From the IMG/VR virus record IMGVR_UViG_3300045008_000200, positions 19,214 through 83,213 of that record: a stretch of 64,000 nt of DNA; one strand, written 5' to 3'. The notes below the pieces were generated by a model. That model was not told the origin of the DNA, ran no database searches, and saw only the letters and a list, made by a program, of their open reading frames with translations. Position 1 is the first letter of the stretch; each line of letters opens with the position of its first letter. A program made the position numbers and the translations under genes. Source of the stretch: a virus. Positions 34,281 through 41,373 of the stretch are shown in pieces.

Positions 34281-34739
34281 GTGCTTCGAGACTGGCTGGC
34301 TGCTAAACTTGGTGTTATAACACGCGAATACCACAACAATTTTGTGCCGCAGTATAAAATTCTATTCGTTCGCCTCAAGCCGGTGATCCTGCCCAACCGG
34401 GTGATGCAACGCATGGGAGCTTCCGGTGTGACCATAGGGGGTCTGGTGCTGGTGCGCAACGATGCATGGAACGGGCACATGCGGCGGGCACCGACTGACT
34501 TCTTCACGCAGTTTGAGAAGCATGAGATGGCGCACCATTGGCAGGTAATCCAGTGTCACGGCGTCCTATTCCACGTCCTGCGTTACTTCGGAGTTGGGTT
34601 GTGGATTTACTTGTTTCAGTGGGACAAGCATCCGTATTACGATCATCCGATGGAGACTGAGGCCCGGCATCTGGCAAGTCAGCCGCCCGTGGACTGGCGT
34701 GTTAGGGGAAAGAACCGATGGTGTCCGTGGTGCCTGTGA
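34281..34739 (+). CDS. HExxH putative zinc metallopeptidase-like protein
   Basis: 152 residues from GTG 34281, preferred over ATG 34248 because GGGGG lies 7 bases ahead and the promoter overlaps 34248. HEMAH (81-85) with a following hydrophobic stretch (VLRYFGVGLWIYLFQW) and METEARHLA about 35 residues later gives the HExxH...E layout of M48/DUF4157-like small metallopeptidases. The C-terminus has CPWC. Substrate unknown; such proteins often occur near contractile injection genes or in phage accessory regions. Confidence 0.6.
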   Translation: MLRDWLAAKLGVITREYHNNFVPQYKILFVRLKPVILPNRVMQRMGASGVTIGGLVLVRNDAWNGHMRRAPTDFFTQFEKHEMAHHWQVIQCHGVLFHVLRYFGVGLWIYLFQWDKHPYYDHPMETEARHLASQPPVDWRVRGKNRWCPWCL

Positions 34740-34751
34740 ATCGGAGCTTCC

Positions 34752-35138
34752 CTAAACTTCGCGCTTCTTGTCTTTGTTCAACGTGTTCTTGATCTCAAGA
34801 AAGACTATGAGTTTATTGGAAAATTCGATGTGGGCTTGTTTGCCGTTGTAGGCGATGTATCCCATGTCCAGTTCCGAAGCCAAGTCTTGCATGGCCTGAC
34901 TGAAATGCTTGGCTGCGACTGCCTTGACCCCTTTCAGTGAATGCAAGAGGGTTGCCGCGGCACGAATCGTGGCGGGTACGGCCCTGGTGTAGAGCGCAAC
35001 ATGAACCGGCCCATAAACCGTTTCAAACGTCACGTAGGCGGTATTGTGGGAACGGTGAAGTGTTCCCTTCACCGTTCCTTCCGTCCATTTCTCAAGCAGG
35101 GCTTGAATCAGAAGCTCGCAGTCGGTTACAACAATCAT
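34752..35138 (-). CDS. Unidentified protein, 128 residues (minus-strand pair, second gene)
   Basis: Starts in a 4-base overlap with the end of the YkgJ-like gene. Contains TEGTVKGTLHRSHNTAYVTF and an Ala-rich helical middle. It is the last gene of a two-gene minus-strand operon driven from the divergent promoter at 35551-35579. No family is recognised. Confidence 0.75.
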   Translation of the reverse strand: MIVVTDCELLIQALLEKWTEGTVKGTLHRSHNTAYVTFETVYGPVHVALYTRAVPATIRAAATLLHSLKGVKAVAAKHFSQAMQDLASELDMGYIAYNGKQAHIEFSNKLIVFLEIKNTLNKDKKREV

Positions 35139-35497
35139 TCATCAACCCTTCCCGTCTGGAATGCTTCGAGCACATCTCTAAACTGTCCATTCCATGCACA
35201 TCCTGTAGACCAGAAGGCACGGAACTCCGGAACATCAAACAAGACGCAACCGAAGACGCCTTGATCTTCCCGCAGGAAATCACACGGTTCATTTGGTCGC
35301 CTATCCACAATCCAGCTTCCTGTGCGCCGTCCAAGCCAAATATCGGGCGCGAAATGACTGGGATGAAAGCCATGCCGCAATAACGCCTGATATACACTGT
35401 CCGGAAACAAGCAGGTGCTGGCGAGACAGCAGGCGCCGCAGCGCACGCATCTTTCAAATCTTTCCGGTTCCTTTGCGGTTTGAGCGGGGCATGCCAC
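35135..35497 (-). CDS. YkgJ-type zinc/iron-chelating-domain protein
   Basis: 120 residues from GTG 35497, with AGGA 7 bases ahead on the minus strand. RCVRCGACCLASTC matches the CxxCGxCC signature of the YkgJ/UPF0153 family, with two later Cys (PCDF, GCVLF) in place. Family members bind zinc or an iron cluster; the biochemical role is unclear. First gene of the minus-strand pair, promoter at 35551-35579. Confidence 0.75.
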   Translation of the reverse strand: MACPAQTAKEPERFERCVRCGACCLASTCLFPDSVYQALLRHGFHPSHFAPDIWLGRRTGSWIVDRRPNEPCDFLREDQGVFGCVLFDVPEFRAFWSTGCAWNGQFRDVLEAFQTGRVDE

Positions 35498-35550
35498 GTA
35501 TGTTTCCTCAGCCGTCTTTGCAGGCGGGTCACGAGTTTTTCGATGGTTCT

Positions 35551-35579
35551 AATCTAACACCCCCAAAAGGGCTTGTCAA
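35551..35579 (-). promoter_or_regulatory. Regulated minus-strand promoter (TTGACA-17-TAGATT)
   Basis: On the minus strand: TTGACA (35579-35574), spacer AGCCCTTTTGGGGGTGT, TAGATT (35556-35551). It faces away from the promoter at 35610 with the palindrome 35588-35601 exactly between; the gap to the palindrome is 8 bases on each side. Confidence 0.8.
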
Positions 35580-35587
35580 GAAGAAAG

Positions 35588-35601
35588 TGCACGCGATTGC
35601 A
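35588..35601. repeat. 14-bp dispersed palindrome between divergent promoters
   Basis: TGCACGCGATTGCA, 8 bases from the -35 boxes of both the minus (35579) and plus (35610) promoters. The strict symmetry suggests a shared regulator site. Confidence 0.8.
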
Positions 35602-35609
35602 TTTTTCTC

Positions 35610-35638
35610 TTGACACGTCAGAAGGGGCGTGTTAGATT
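35610..35638 (+). promoter_or_regulatory. Regulated promoter (TTGACA-17-TAGATT)
   Basis: TTGACA 35610-35615, spacer CGTCAGAAGGGGCGTGT, TAGATT 35633-35638. ACACGTC and GGCGTGT form the nested dyad with one G-T type mismatch. The leader to ATG 35669 (AGACGCTAGGAAAGAGAACC) matches the leader of gene 23861 closely. Confidence 0.82.
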
Positions 35639-35668
35639 GCTTTCAGACGCTAGGAAAGAGAACCGACA

Positions 35669-35770
35669 ATGCGACTCATCGTGATGCAAGACGACCGCAC
35701 GCGCGGCGGCACGGCAGCGGCTCTGCTCCGTTGGCATTTCAAGAAGTCTTGCATTTTGCCGCAGGAGTGA
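35669..35770 (+). CDS. Very small protein, 33 residues
   Basis: First start codon after the promoter at 35610, with the shared leader AGGAAAGAGAACCGACA. The product starts MRLIVMQDDRTRGG. Promoter and ribosome site are its main support; no domain is recognised. Confidence 0.55.
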   Translation: MRLIVMQDDRTRGGTAAALLRWHFKKSCILPQE

Positions 35771-35773
35771 CCG

Positions 35774-35992
35774 ATGCCGCGGATGAAGAAGCATCTGATG
35801 ACCGAAGAGGAAAAGGCGCGGCTCTATCGTATCTGCTACGACGGAAAGCGCCGGACCGCAATGGACGTGGAAGATTTTTATTTCGCGGTGGAGATGTGGC
35901 ACATGGACCCGGAAGGGTACGATGTGGTACAAAAGAAAGCCGTGAAGGATTCCGTGGCAGACCAACCCGATGGGACGGGAGTTTCTCGATGA
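35774..35992 (+). CDS. Unidentified small acidic protein, 72 residues
   Basis: Starts 3 bases after the previous stop, with GCAGGAG ahead. LMTEEEKARLYRICYDGKRR and MDVEDFYFAVEMWHMDPEG are helical. The stop overlaps the next ATG by 4 bases. Function unknown. Confidence 0.65.
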   Translation: MPRMKKHLMTEEEKARLYRICYDGKRRTAMDVEDFYFAVEMWHMDPEGYDVVQKKAVKDSVADQPDGTGVSR

Positions 35993-36159
35993 TCCTTTTT
36001 CCGCAGTTTCACTTTGTTTTGATCCTTACGATTTGCGCGGGGGCGCTCGCCATGCGTCCCCGATTTGCCCGGTCAGGTACGGACACCCGAACGGTTCCGC
36101 TTTTGGCTTTTACTCTACCAAAGCGGCGGGTATGGCCGTACCCCTCTGGATTTGTTTAG
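35989..36159 (+). CDS. Small membrane-associated protein, 56 residues
   Basis: ATGA overlap with the previous gene. The first 22 residues (ILFPQFHFVLILTICAGALA) form a hydrophobic signal-like or membrane helix; the rest is basic. The frame ends just before the terminator at 36198, whereas a competing frame (35970-36260) would run through it. Confidence 0.5.
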   Translation: MILFPQFHFVLILTICAGALAMRPRFARSGTDTRTVPLLAFTLPKRRVWPYPSGFV

Positions 36160-36197
36160 GTGGGCTTTCCGTGCTTGCGACTAAAACATGGCAGAAA

Positions 36198-36228
36198 GGC
36201 GGAGCGTGCCTGCTCCGCCTTTTCTTTT
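36198..36228 (+). terminator. Rho-independent terminator
   Basis: GGCGGAGC (36198-36205), loop GTGCCT, GCTCCGCC (36212-36219), then TTTTCTTTT. A perfect 8-bp GC-rich stem followed by a T-run. It ends the transcript from 35610 and separates it from the promoter at 36233. Confidence 0.88.
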
Positions 36229-36232
36229 GGTG

Positions 36233-36261
36233 TTGCCACTCCTGCGTTTGTCCCTTATAAT
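36233..36261 (+). promoter_or_regulatory. Strong sigma70-type promoter of the glycine-tag gene cluster
   Basis: TTGCCA 36233-36238, 17 bases, TATAAT 36256-36261, a consensus -10. It lies directly after the terminator and 46 bases before the start of gene 36308. It has neither the GTGT spacer end nor the palindrome, so this cluster is outside the regulated set. Confidence 0.75.
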
Positions 36262-36307
36262 GGATCGGTAAGTTTGTGCGGCTGTGAACTCACGAAGGAG
36301 AACGATC

Positions 36308-36556
36308 ATGGCGAAAGGAACGGCAGGCGGTGGTGGCGGGATCGAAGTGGTGAAGCCGGGCGGTGCGTTCATCCGTCTTCCCGGCGGTGCTCGCATCCCT
36401 ATCACGGCTCCGGGCGGCGGCTTCCGCATCACTGGCCGTCGTGCTCCCGCGGCGCGGCGTCCGGCTGGTGCTGGCGGCGGTGTCATGGGCACGATCCGGG
36501 GTGTGGGACAGGCGATTCGTGCTCGGCTCAATCGGATTATCGGTCGCCGCGGCTAG
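36308..36556 (+). CDS. Gly/Arg-rich basic protein, 82 residues, first of the cluster
   Basis: ATG 36308 has AAGGAG 7 bases ahead; the earlier in-frame start at 36284 does not. It begins MAKGTAGGGGG, similar to the MGKGR tag of the next genes. The body is very basic, with GGGFRITGRR and a final amphipathic helix (MGTIRGVGQAIRARLNRIIG) resembling membrane-active or nucleic-acid-binding peptides. Function unknown. Confidence 0.7.
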   Translation: MAKGTAGGGGGIEVVKPGGAFIRLPGGARIPITAPGGGFRITGRRAPAARRPAGAGGGVMGTIRGVGQAIRARLNRIIGRRG

Positions 36557-36592
36557 TCTTCCCGTGAACCTGTCCCTATAAAGGGGTGAAGC

Positions 36593-37147
36593 ATGGGCAA
36601 GGGACGATCTGGCGGCGGTGGCGGCGGTGGAGCCGCCGTCGTAACCCGCGACAAAGAGAAGGCGGCTGCGGGGTACAATGAGGACACCCGCAACCTCAAC
36701 TTCGTCACGGACCATTGGCAGTCCGGTGCTATCGCTGCGTCCATCATCACGGGTGCGGGGAAGGCGATGGAACAGAGCCTTGTGGATCGTGGCCGTCGCG
36801 GTGATCCTGATTGGCGCGGTTATCGGGCGAATCGAAACCCCACCTACAATGCGTTTCGATTCAATGGCGTGGCGAAGATGGTGGCCCGTCCTGAGTGGAA
36901 TGATCTCACCTTCCGCTTCGGACGCGAAGGCTCGCCGGTGCTCTACGTCAAAGGGTCGGAAGCGCGTTTACAGGAGTTTTCTCGCGCCATCAAACGGCAT
37001 CGCCCGGATGAAAACGGGATTGACCGATTCCCGATGCGGGTGAAGCGCGATGCGCGTGGCGATGTCGTGTATAAAAACGCGGAGCGGACAGCGCACGTTT
37101 CGGAACGTAACCCGATGCAAGGCACTCTCCGTGTCTGGTGGGACTGA
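36593..37147 (+). CDS. Glycine-tag protein A, 184 residues
   Basis: N-terminal tag MGKGRSGGGGGGGAA. The body is related to that of 37461-37985: both have TYNAFRF, then a segment ending in (T/S)F(R/K)FGRE-SPVLYVKG, and both end RVWWD or RLWWD. It therefore arose with that gene by duplication. No known family is recognised. Start ATG 36593 follows AAAGGGGTGAAGC. It is co-transcribed from 36233. Confidence 0.78.
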   Translation: MGKGRSGGGGGGGAAVVTRDKEKAAAGYNEDTRNLNFVTDHWQSGAIAASIITGAGKAMEQSLVDRGRRGDPDWRGYRANRNPTYNAFRFNGVAKMVARPEWNDLTFRFGREGSPVLYVKGSEARLQEFSRAIKRHRPDENGIDRFPMRVKRDARGDVVYKNAERTAHVSERNPMQGTLRVWWD

Positions 37148-37155
37148 GGTAAGCG

Positions 37156-37461
37156 ATGGGCAAAGGACGAAGCGCGGGTGGTGTGGGTGGAGCAGTAAAT
37201 ACTAAACCACTGGTGTTGGTGCGTTACGGGTATATGCCAATAACACTCTCAAACGATGGGCGTACTTGGTACACAACCATCCAAGCTGTTTCTGGTCAGG
37301 AGTACGGCGTTGGACGAACAACGGCTCAAAAAGAAGCAGACAAGACGAATCGCATTCGTCGTGAAAAGGGTGATGATGTGGCGAGGCGGTCTCACGCTGC
37401 GTGGTTGTCGCGGTTCGACAAGGCTGTTCGGGACGAACTAAAGCGTAGTGGCGGTCGGTAA
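37156..37461 (+). CDS. Glycine-tag protein B, 101 residues
   Basis: N-terminal tag MGKGRSAGGVGGA, then an unrelated body with YGYMPITLSNDGRTWYTT and a basic helical end (KTNRIRREKGDDVARRSHA). Start 9 bases after protein A; the stop overlaps the next start (TAATG). Function unknown. Confidence 0.75.
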   Translation: MGKGRSAGGVGGAVNTKPLVLVRYGYMPITLSNDGRTWYTTIQAVSGQEYGVGRTTAQKEADKTNRIRREKGDDVARRSHAAWLSRFDKAVRDELKRSGGR

Positions 37462-37985
37462 TGGGCAAAGGACGAAGCACAGGTGGAGCAGGCGGCGGAG
37501 CGCCGGGAGTACGTCCCGCCGGTGGTGGTTTTTCCTTGGCCGCGGCGCGTGACGTTGACCGTGTGGAAAAGATTTTCAACGGCAGTATCGGTCCCATGCA
37601 CGGAGTTTATTCCCGACGCTACTACAAGGGGGCGGCTGCGGCTGAGATGGTCATGGCCGGAGCGCGGGGCACCGGAAGCCCGACGTACAACGCCTTCCGA
37701 TTCAGGACGATGGCTGCGGCGATGCGTGATCCTGCCTTTGCCGGTCTCTCCTTCAAATTCGGGCGTGAGTATTCCCCGGTGCTCTACGTGAAGGGGCCGG
37801 AGGCACAGCTTCGGACCTTCATGACACGGCACGGGCGCACGGCGGATGAGAAGTGGATTGTGCCGAAGGATGCGCGGGAGATCGTGCGGGGTCGTCGGGG
37901 CAATGCTTTGCTTGACGCCACCGGAACCGCCGTTCGCACGAAGGTTAGTCCGTTCCGCGGACAGCTTCGGCTTTGGTGGGATTGA
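37461..37985 (+). CDS. Glycine-tag protein C, 174 residues (paralogue of A)
   Basis: N-terminal tag MGKGRSTGGAGGGA. The body parallels protein A: SPTYNAFRFRTMAAAMRDP, LSFKFGREYSPVLYVKG, and the end GQLRLWWD. The paralogues are separated by protein B, so the cluster has been duplicated and shuffled. Function unknown. Confidence 0.78.
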   Translation: MGKGRSTGGAGGGAPGVRPAGGGFSLAAARDVDRVEKIFNGSIGPMHGVYSRRYYKGAAAAEMVMAGARGTGSPTYNAFRFRTMAAAMRDPAFAGLSFKFGREYSPVLYVKGPEAQLRTFMTRHGRTADEKWIVPKDAREIVRGRRGNALLDATGTAVRTKVSPFRGQLRLWWD

Positions 37986-38012
37986 GTGCGGGCACCTGCA
38001 CGGGAGTAGCGC

Positions 38013-38597
38013 ATGGGCAAAGGACGGTCAGGTGGTGGGATGGGCGGCGGGGCCGCTGCGAACATGAATCGCGCTGTGCCTTCTCTGCCGAGCCAGTTGA
38101 TCGGCGGGGTTTCCGAGAAGCGCACAAAGGCCGCTGCGGAAAAGTTGGCGGAGCATCTTGCTCTGACCATCCCCGGACGTGATCTGCGGGCCTTCACGGA
38201 GCGGGAGCGGGCGGCAATGAACACGTTGCCGCGGCGTTCTCCTGCACGGTTGGCGTCTGAGCCTTCCTTGAAGGTGTATGAGCGGGCGTTGGCTTTACAG
38301 CGCGGGGCCGGGATCGTTCCTATCACCTTCAAGGTGCTGCGCACCATGCCGGGACCGGGGCGATTGGGACCGGCGGAACAGGCGCGTGTGGCCCGCGGTT
38401 TGGCGCTGCGGCACACCGGGGAAGACCTGCGGGCGCTGGCGACCCATGCGCGTAAAGATGCCACGGATATTCGTGCGGCCATGCGTGGGGCTTCAAATCC
38501 CTTGCTTGCACGCCGCATCAAGGTACTCGAATACCGGGCAAGGGTGCTGGATCAAGCTGTCAGATACGCTGATGAGTTCGCAATTACACGCCCGTGA
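38013..38597 (+). CDS. Glycine-tag protein D, 194 residues
   Basis: N-terminal tag MGKGRSGGGMGGGAA, followed by an all-helical, Ala/Arg-rich body (EKRTKAAAEKLAEHLALTIP, AEQARVARGLALRHTGEDLR). No relation to A and C in the body. GGGAG precedes ATG 38013. Function unknown. Confidence 0.75.
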   Translation: MGKGRSGGGMGGGAAANMNRAVPSLPSQLIGGVSEKRTKAAAEKLAEHLALTIPGRDLRAFTERERAAMNTLPRRSPARLASEPSLKVYERALALQRGAGIVPITFKVLRTMPGPGRLGPAEQARVARGLALRHTGEDLRALATHARKDATDIRAAMRGASNPLLARRIKVLEYRARVLDQAVRYADEFAITRP

Positions 38598-38610
38598 TGG
38601 GGGTTGACGG

Positions 38611-38703
38611 ATGGGTGACAAGGGCCGGGCAGGTGGCGGTTTGCGGCGATTCCGAACTCTACCAAGGGGTCTTTGCGTCTTTGGTGGGATTGAGCGCGGA
38701 TAG
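38611..38703 (+). CDS. Glycine-tag mini-protein, 30 residues, probable remnant
   Basis: MGDKGRAGGGLRRFRTL and a TAG stop at 38701. The tag is present with one inserted Asp, but no body domain remains, so this looks like a truncated copy or a peptide made of little more than the tag. Confidence 0.5.
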   Translation: MGDKGRAGGGLRRFRTLPRGLCVFGGIERG

Positions 38704-38721
38704 CCGTGTAGGAGGTTTGTG

Positions 38722-39348
38722 ATGGGAAAAGGACGTGCTGGCGGTGGAATGGGCGGTGCCGGTGGGATGACGCAGAGTGAGCGTGACCGCGCCGAGATCG
38801 CACGCGAAGTCCGCCGGAACAGGGCGATTGACCTTCGTTCCATGCTTTCCGCCAATCGTCCTCTCGGTGCCACCCTTGAGGGACAGGCTTCGGAGATGGC
38901 TCGGTCCACTCGAAGCACTGAAAGCGTTGACCGGGCGCTTCGGGTGAGCCGTGATCTGCTTTTGCGGACACAGAGGGATGTGGCTTCCGGTATGACCATC
39001 CCCGCCGGTGACATGCTTCAACTGAGGATTCAGGTGGCCCGTGACAACCGTGCTCTGTACCTGCGTGGCCGTGACGCCGTGGATGCGGTGAATCGCACTG
39101 GCTGGCATACGGCGACGGACGGACAGATTGGTGCGATTGGGCACTACTTCGCCGGGTCGCGGGGCATCACTCAGATGCGGGGACAGATTGCCACACTTAC
39201 TCGACGGGCTGCGGAAGCGCGGACTTCCGGTGAGTCGGCCACAGCTACCCAAGGCAGACGCAATGCCATTGCCGCCTTGCAGAGAGGCTACAACCTGCGG
39301 ATGGAAGCACGACAGTTCGGACGTGACTTTACCCGTGCGGGTGGGTGA
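38722..39348 (+). CDS. Glycine-tag protein E, 208 residues
   Basis: ATG 38722 with GGAGG 6 bases ahead. N-terminal tag MGKGRAGGGMGGAGG, then a helical, charged body (ERDRAEIAREVRRNRAIDLR) and an Arg/Gln-rich end. The stop overlaps the next gene (TGATG). Function unknown. Confidence 0.75.
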   Translation: MGKGRAGGGMGGAGGMTQSERDRAEIAREVRRNRAIDLRSMLSANRPLGATLEGQASEMARSTRSTESVDRALRVSRDLLLRTQRDVASGMTIPAGDMLQLRIQVARDNRALYLRGRDAVDAVNRTGWHTATDGQIGAIGHYFAGSRGITQMRGQIATLTRRAAEARTSGESATATQGRRNAIAALQRGYNLRMEARQFGRDFTRAGG

Positions 39349-39542
39349 TGAAAGTACCTGCGTTGACCACCCCCGCACTCAACCTGATTCGACGGCTCCC
39401 TCTGCCTTACGCCATGCTTCCCAAGGTGTTGAAGGCGGAAAGGGCTGTTCCTACGCAAGCCGGGGGTGGGGTGCCTACCTCTGCCCAGGACACTCCCGTT
39501 CCCACGGAAAAGCATGAGAGTGGGGATACCCTCAACCCCTAG
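39348..39542 (+). CDS. Small Pro-rich protein, 64 residues, last of the cluster
   Basis: Starts in the stop of protein E. Begins MKVPALTTPALNLIRRLPLP and continues Pro/Thr-rich without a tag or known domain. The overlap suggests it is translated with the cluster. Confidence 0.5.
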   Translation: MKVPALTTPALNLIRRLPLPYAMLPKVLKAERAVPTQAGGGVPTSAQDTPVPTEKHESGDTLNP

Positions 39543-40396
39543 ATTGCTTCTTTCCTGACGCAAAGACATGGAGCTACCCATGCGCACCACGAGGACTGTG
39601 CCTCGTGCTCTGGTGCAAGCACTTGCATGGTGTCACCCTGCGCTACTTATGCCTTTAGATTGTGCAGCGTGACGCATGAAGGGGGTGGGGTGTGTTGCAT
39701 TCCCTTGTCCATAGCGAGTTCAACGCAGGGGCAGGGCGCAAGTCAAGCAGCCTTGCAAGGAAAGCGGGGGTGGGGGGCGGGCAGTAAGCAGGCGGTGTCC
39801 CGTGTGCGGGGACTAGGACCACCTGATAGGTAGGGCTTGCGGGGGTGTTCACGTAGCCAAGACCCTACACACACGGGGACTATGCCCACCCACGCCCTTG
39901 TTTCACGCGGAGCCGTAGGCCATGTCCTGCCCTCGTCCTTGTACGGGTCCACGGATCAAATTCACGCCTTTTTCGTTGTGTTTGGGTCGGGGGAGTGTCC
40001 GGGGGTGGCCCTCGATTTGAAAAGTCCCTTTTTCTAATCGTTTTTCAACCTATGTGCCGGAGGGGAATGGGGCATAGGACGTTGGTAATTCTCAAGAAAA
40101 TCAGGCGTTTCGGCGGGAGTGTTCGCCACGGATGCCCCGTGTGTTCATAGGACAAGAAAACTGAGCGCGTAGGACCAAAAAACACTCCGAGAGGGGCTTT
40201 GAGGGGGCCGGAAGCCCTTGAATAAGGAAAAAATCGTACCCGTGGGGGTGATCGCGGCCAGGAAAACGCCCTCAAACCTCCCATCCAACCCTCTCAAACC
40301 CTCTCAAACCCCTCCGACGAGTCGCGCCTTTGTCCAGAGGACAAGATAAAGGATTTCGACCGGGTGGCCCCCAAAGTTTCTAACACGCCTTTACTC
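39543..40396 (+). other. About 850 bases without a convincing gene; structured and repeat-rich
   Basis: No reading frame here has a good ribosome site. Seen: a perfect 7-bp hairpin CACGAGG-ACTGTG-CCTCGTG near 39589-39608, a palindrome copy at 39614, G-runs around 39765-39850, a short dyad TTTGTCC-AGA-GGACAAG near 40329-40346 and a pyrimidine-rich block at 40268-40318 with direct repeats of CCCTCTCAAA. Candidates are a replication or packaging site, or non-coding RNA. Nothing seen decides between these. Confidence 0.5.
39614..39627. repeat. 14-bp dispersed palindrome (two mismatches)
   Basis: TGCAAGCACTTGCA, with intact TGCAA and TTGCA arms, in the gene-free stretch after the glycine-tag cluster. 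Confidence 0.6.
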
Positions 40397-40425
40397 TTGC
40401 ATTATGGCCGGGACAGGTTTATGAT
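40397..40425 (+). promoter_or_regulatory. Predicted sigma70-type promoter
   Basis: TTGCAT 40397-40402, 17 bases, TATGAT 40420-40425, 25 bases ahead of gene 40451. Not of the GTGT-spacer class. Confidence 0.6.
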
Positions 40426-40450
40426 AGGGATGACATGAAGGAGAAATTCC

Positions 40451-41365
40451 ATGATTGCTGGTGAAGAACCGGGGAAGCGGGACGGACAGCAGCCCTCTCA
40501 GTTTGGCGAGGGTTGGTCTCAGTGTTTTCTCTGGCATAGGCGTTGGCCGGTGGCCTCCGGCGTGTGGCTCCTTCTCCTTCTCGGCATCGTCACGAACGCC
40601 TTGTGGTGGTGGAATTACGAACAGGAAACGACGGAACACGGGCAGCATCATGCGGAATTGTCGTCGCTTGAAGCTGACACCACAAAATACAAACGGGAGA
40701 TTGAGGTTCTTGAAGGTGCCGCCGATGTATTGCGGCAGGAGATTGAAAATGCTCCCTCCAAAACAACGGTACGAGTTGTACGGATCAGTGACGAACGCGG
40801 CCCCACGGCTTTACCGCCGGGTACGCCGCCCGATCACGAAAATACACCGACACCGGAGCCGCTGCCACTCGACTGCATAACCTGTTTCCGGCAGGTGGAG
40901 ATACCCTATCAGTTCACGAATCAATACGTGGTCCTCACCGACCTTTTGCGTTGGAACGAGCGGGCGCAAACCTTGGAATCCGACCCCGATCACCGCGCCA
41001 TTCGTTTCACCCCGGAGTTCAATCGCGCCTTGGTGGATGCCGGTATTGCCGGATTCGTCACTTATGACAACCGGGTGGCGCGCGCCCGTTTCTTCTTTGG
41101 GGTGGACGGTGGCGTGGCCCTGGCCGACACCCCGGTTTTCGGCGTGGGTGCCGGTCTTGAGTTCCTGAATTTCGAGAAATGGATTCGTGCGCCCATCGGG
41201 CTGCAAGCGGGCTTCTTCGGCACACCGATGGACTGGTGGCAAAGCCACGCTTCCCTTGGTCTTAGTTGGCGTTTCGTGCGCAACGTGAGCCTGAATCTTT
41301 CCTACGGACGGGCGTGGCGAACGAATCAAGTGCTGCTCGGCTTGAGCGTGTACCCTTTCGACTAG
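40451..41365 (+). CDS. Single-pass membrane protein with coiled coil and beta-rich end, 304 residues
   Basis: A 30-residue cytoplasmic start and a membrane helix near 33-55 (VASGVWLLLLLGIVTNALWW) are followed by a coiled coil at about 58-100 (LSSLEADTTKYKREIEVLEG), a Pro-rich linker and a CITC pair near 140. The last 100 residues alternate aromatic and small residues in the way of outer-membrane beta strands (GVGAGLEFLN, SLNLSYGRAW, LGLSVYPFD). The layout could span a Gram-negative envelope, as spanins do, but no spanin family match is seen. AAGGAG lies before ATG 40451. Confidence 0.7.
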   Translation: MIAGEEPGKRDGQQPSQFGEGWSQCFLWHRRWPVASGVWLLLLLGIVTNALWWWNYEQETTEHGQHHAELSSLEADTTKYKREIEVLEGAADVLRQEIENAPSKTTVRVVRISDERGPTALPPGTPPDHENTPTPEPLPLDCITCFRQVEIPYQFTNQYVVLTDLLRWNERAQTLESDPDHRAIRFTPEFNRALVDAGIAGFVTYDNRVARARFFFGVDGGVALADTPVFGVGAGLEFLNFEKWIRAPIGLQAGFFGTPMDWWQSHASLGLSWRFVRNVSLNLSYGRAWRTNQVLLGLSVYPFD

Positions 41366-41373
41366 GGGGTTTC

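Noticed and set aside
35970-36260. A 96-codon plus-strand frame with Cys-rich end
   Set aside because: It would be translated through the terminator at 36198-36228; the frame starting at 35989 ends before it and has an ATGA overlap.
36593-39348. Glycine-tag genes as tandem copies of one gene
   Set aside because: Only two bodies (A and C) are related; the rest share just the tag, so a simple tandem duplication does not explain the cluster.
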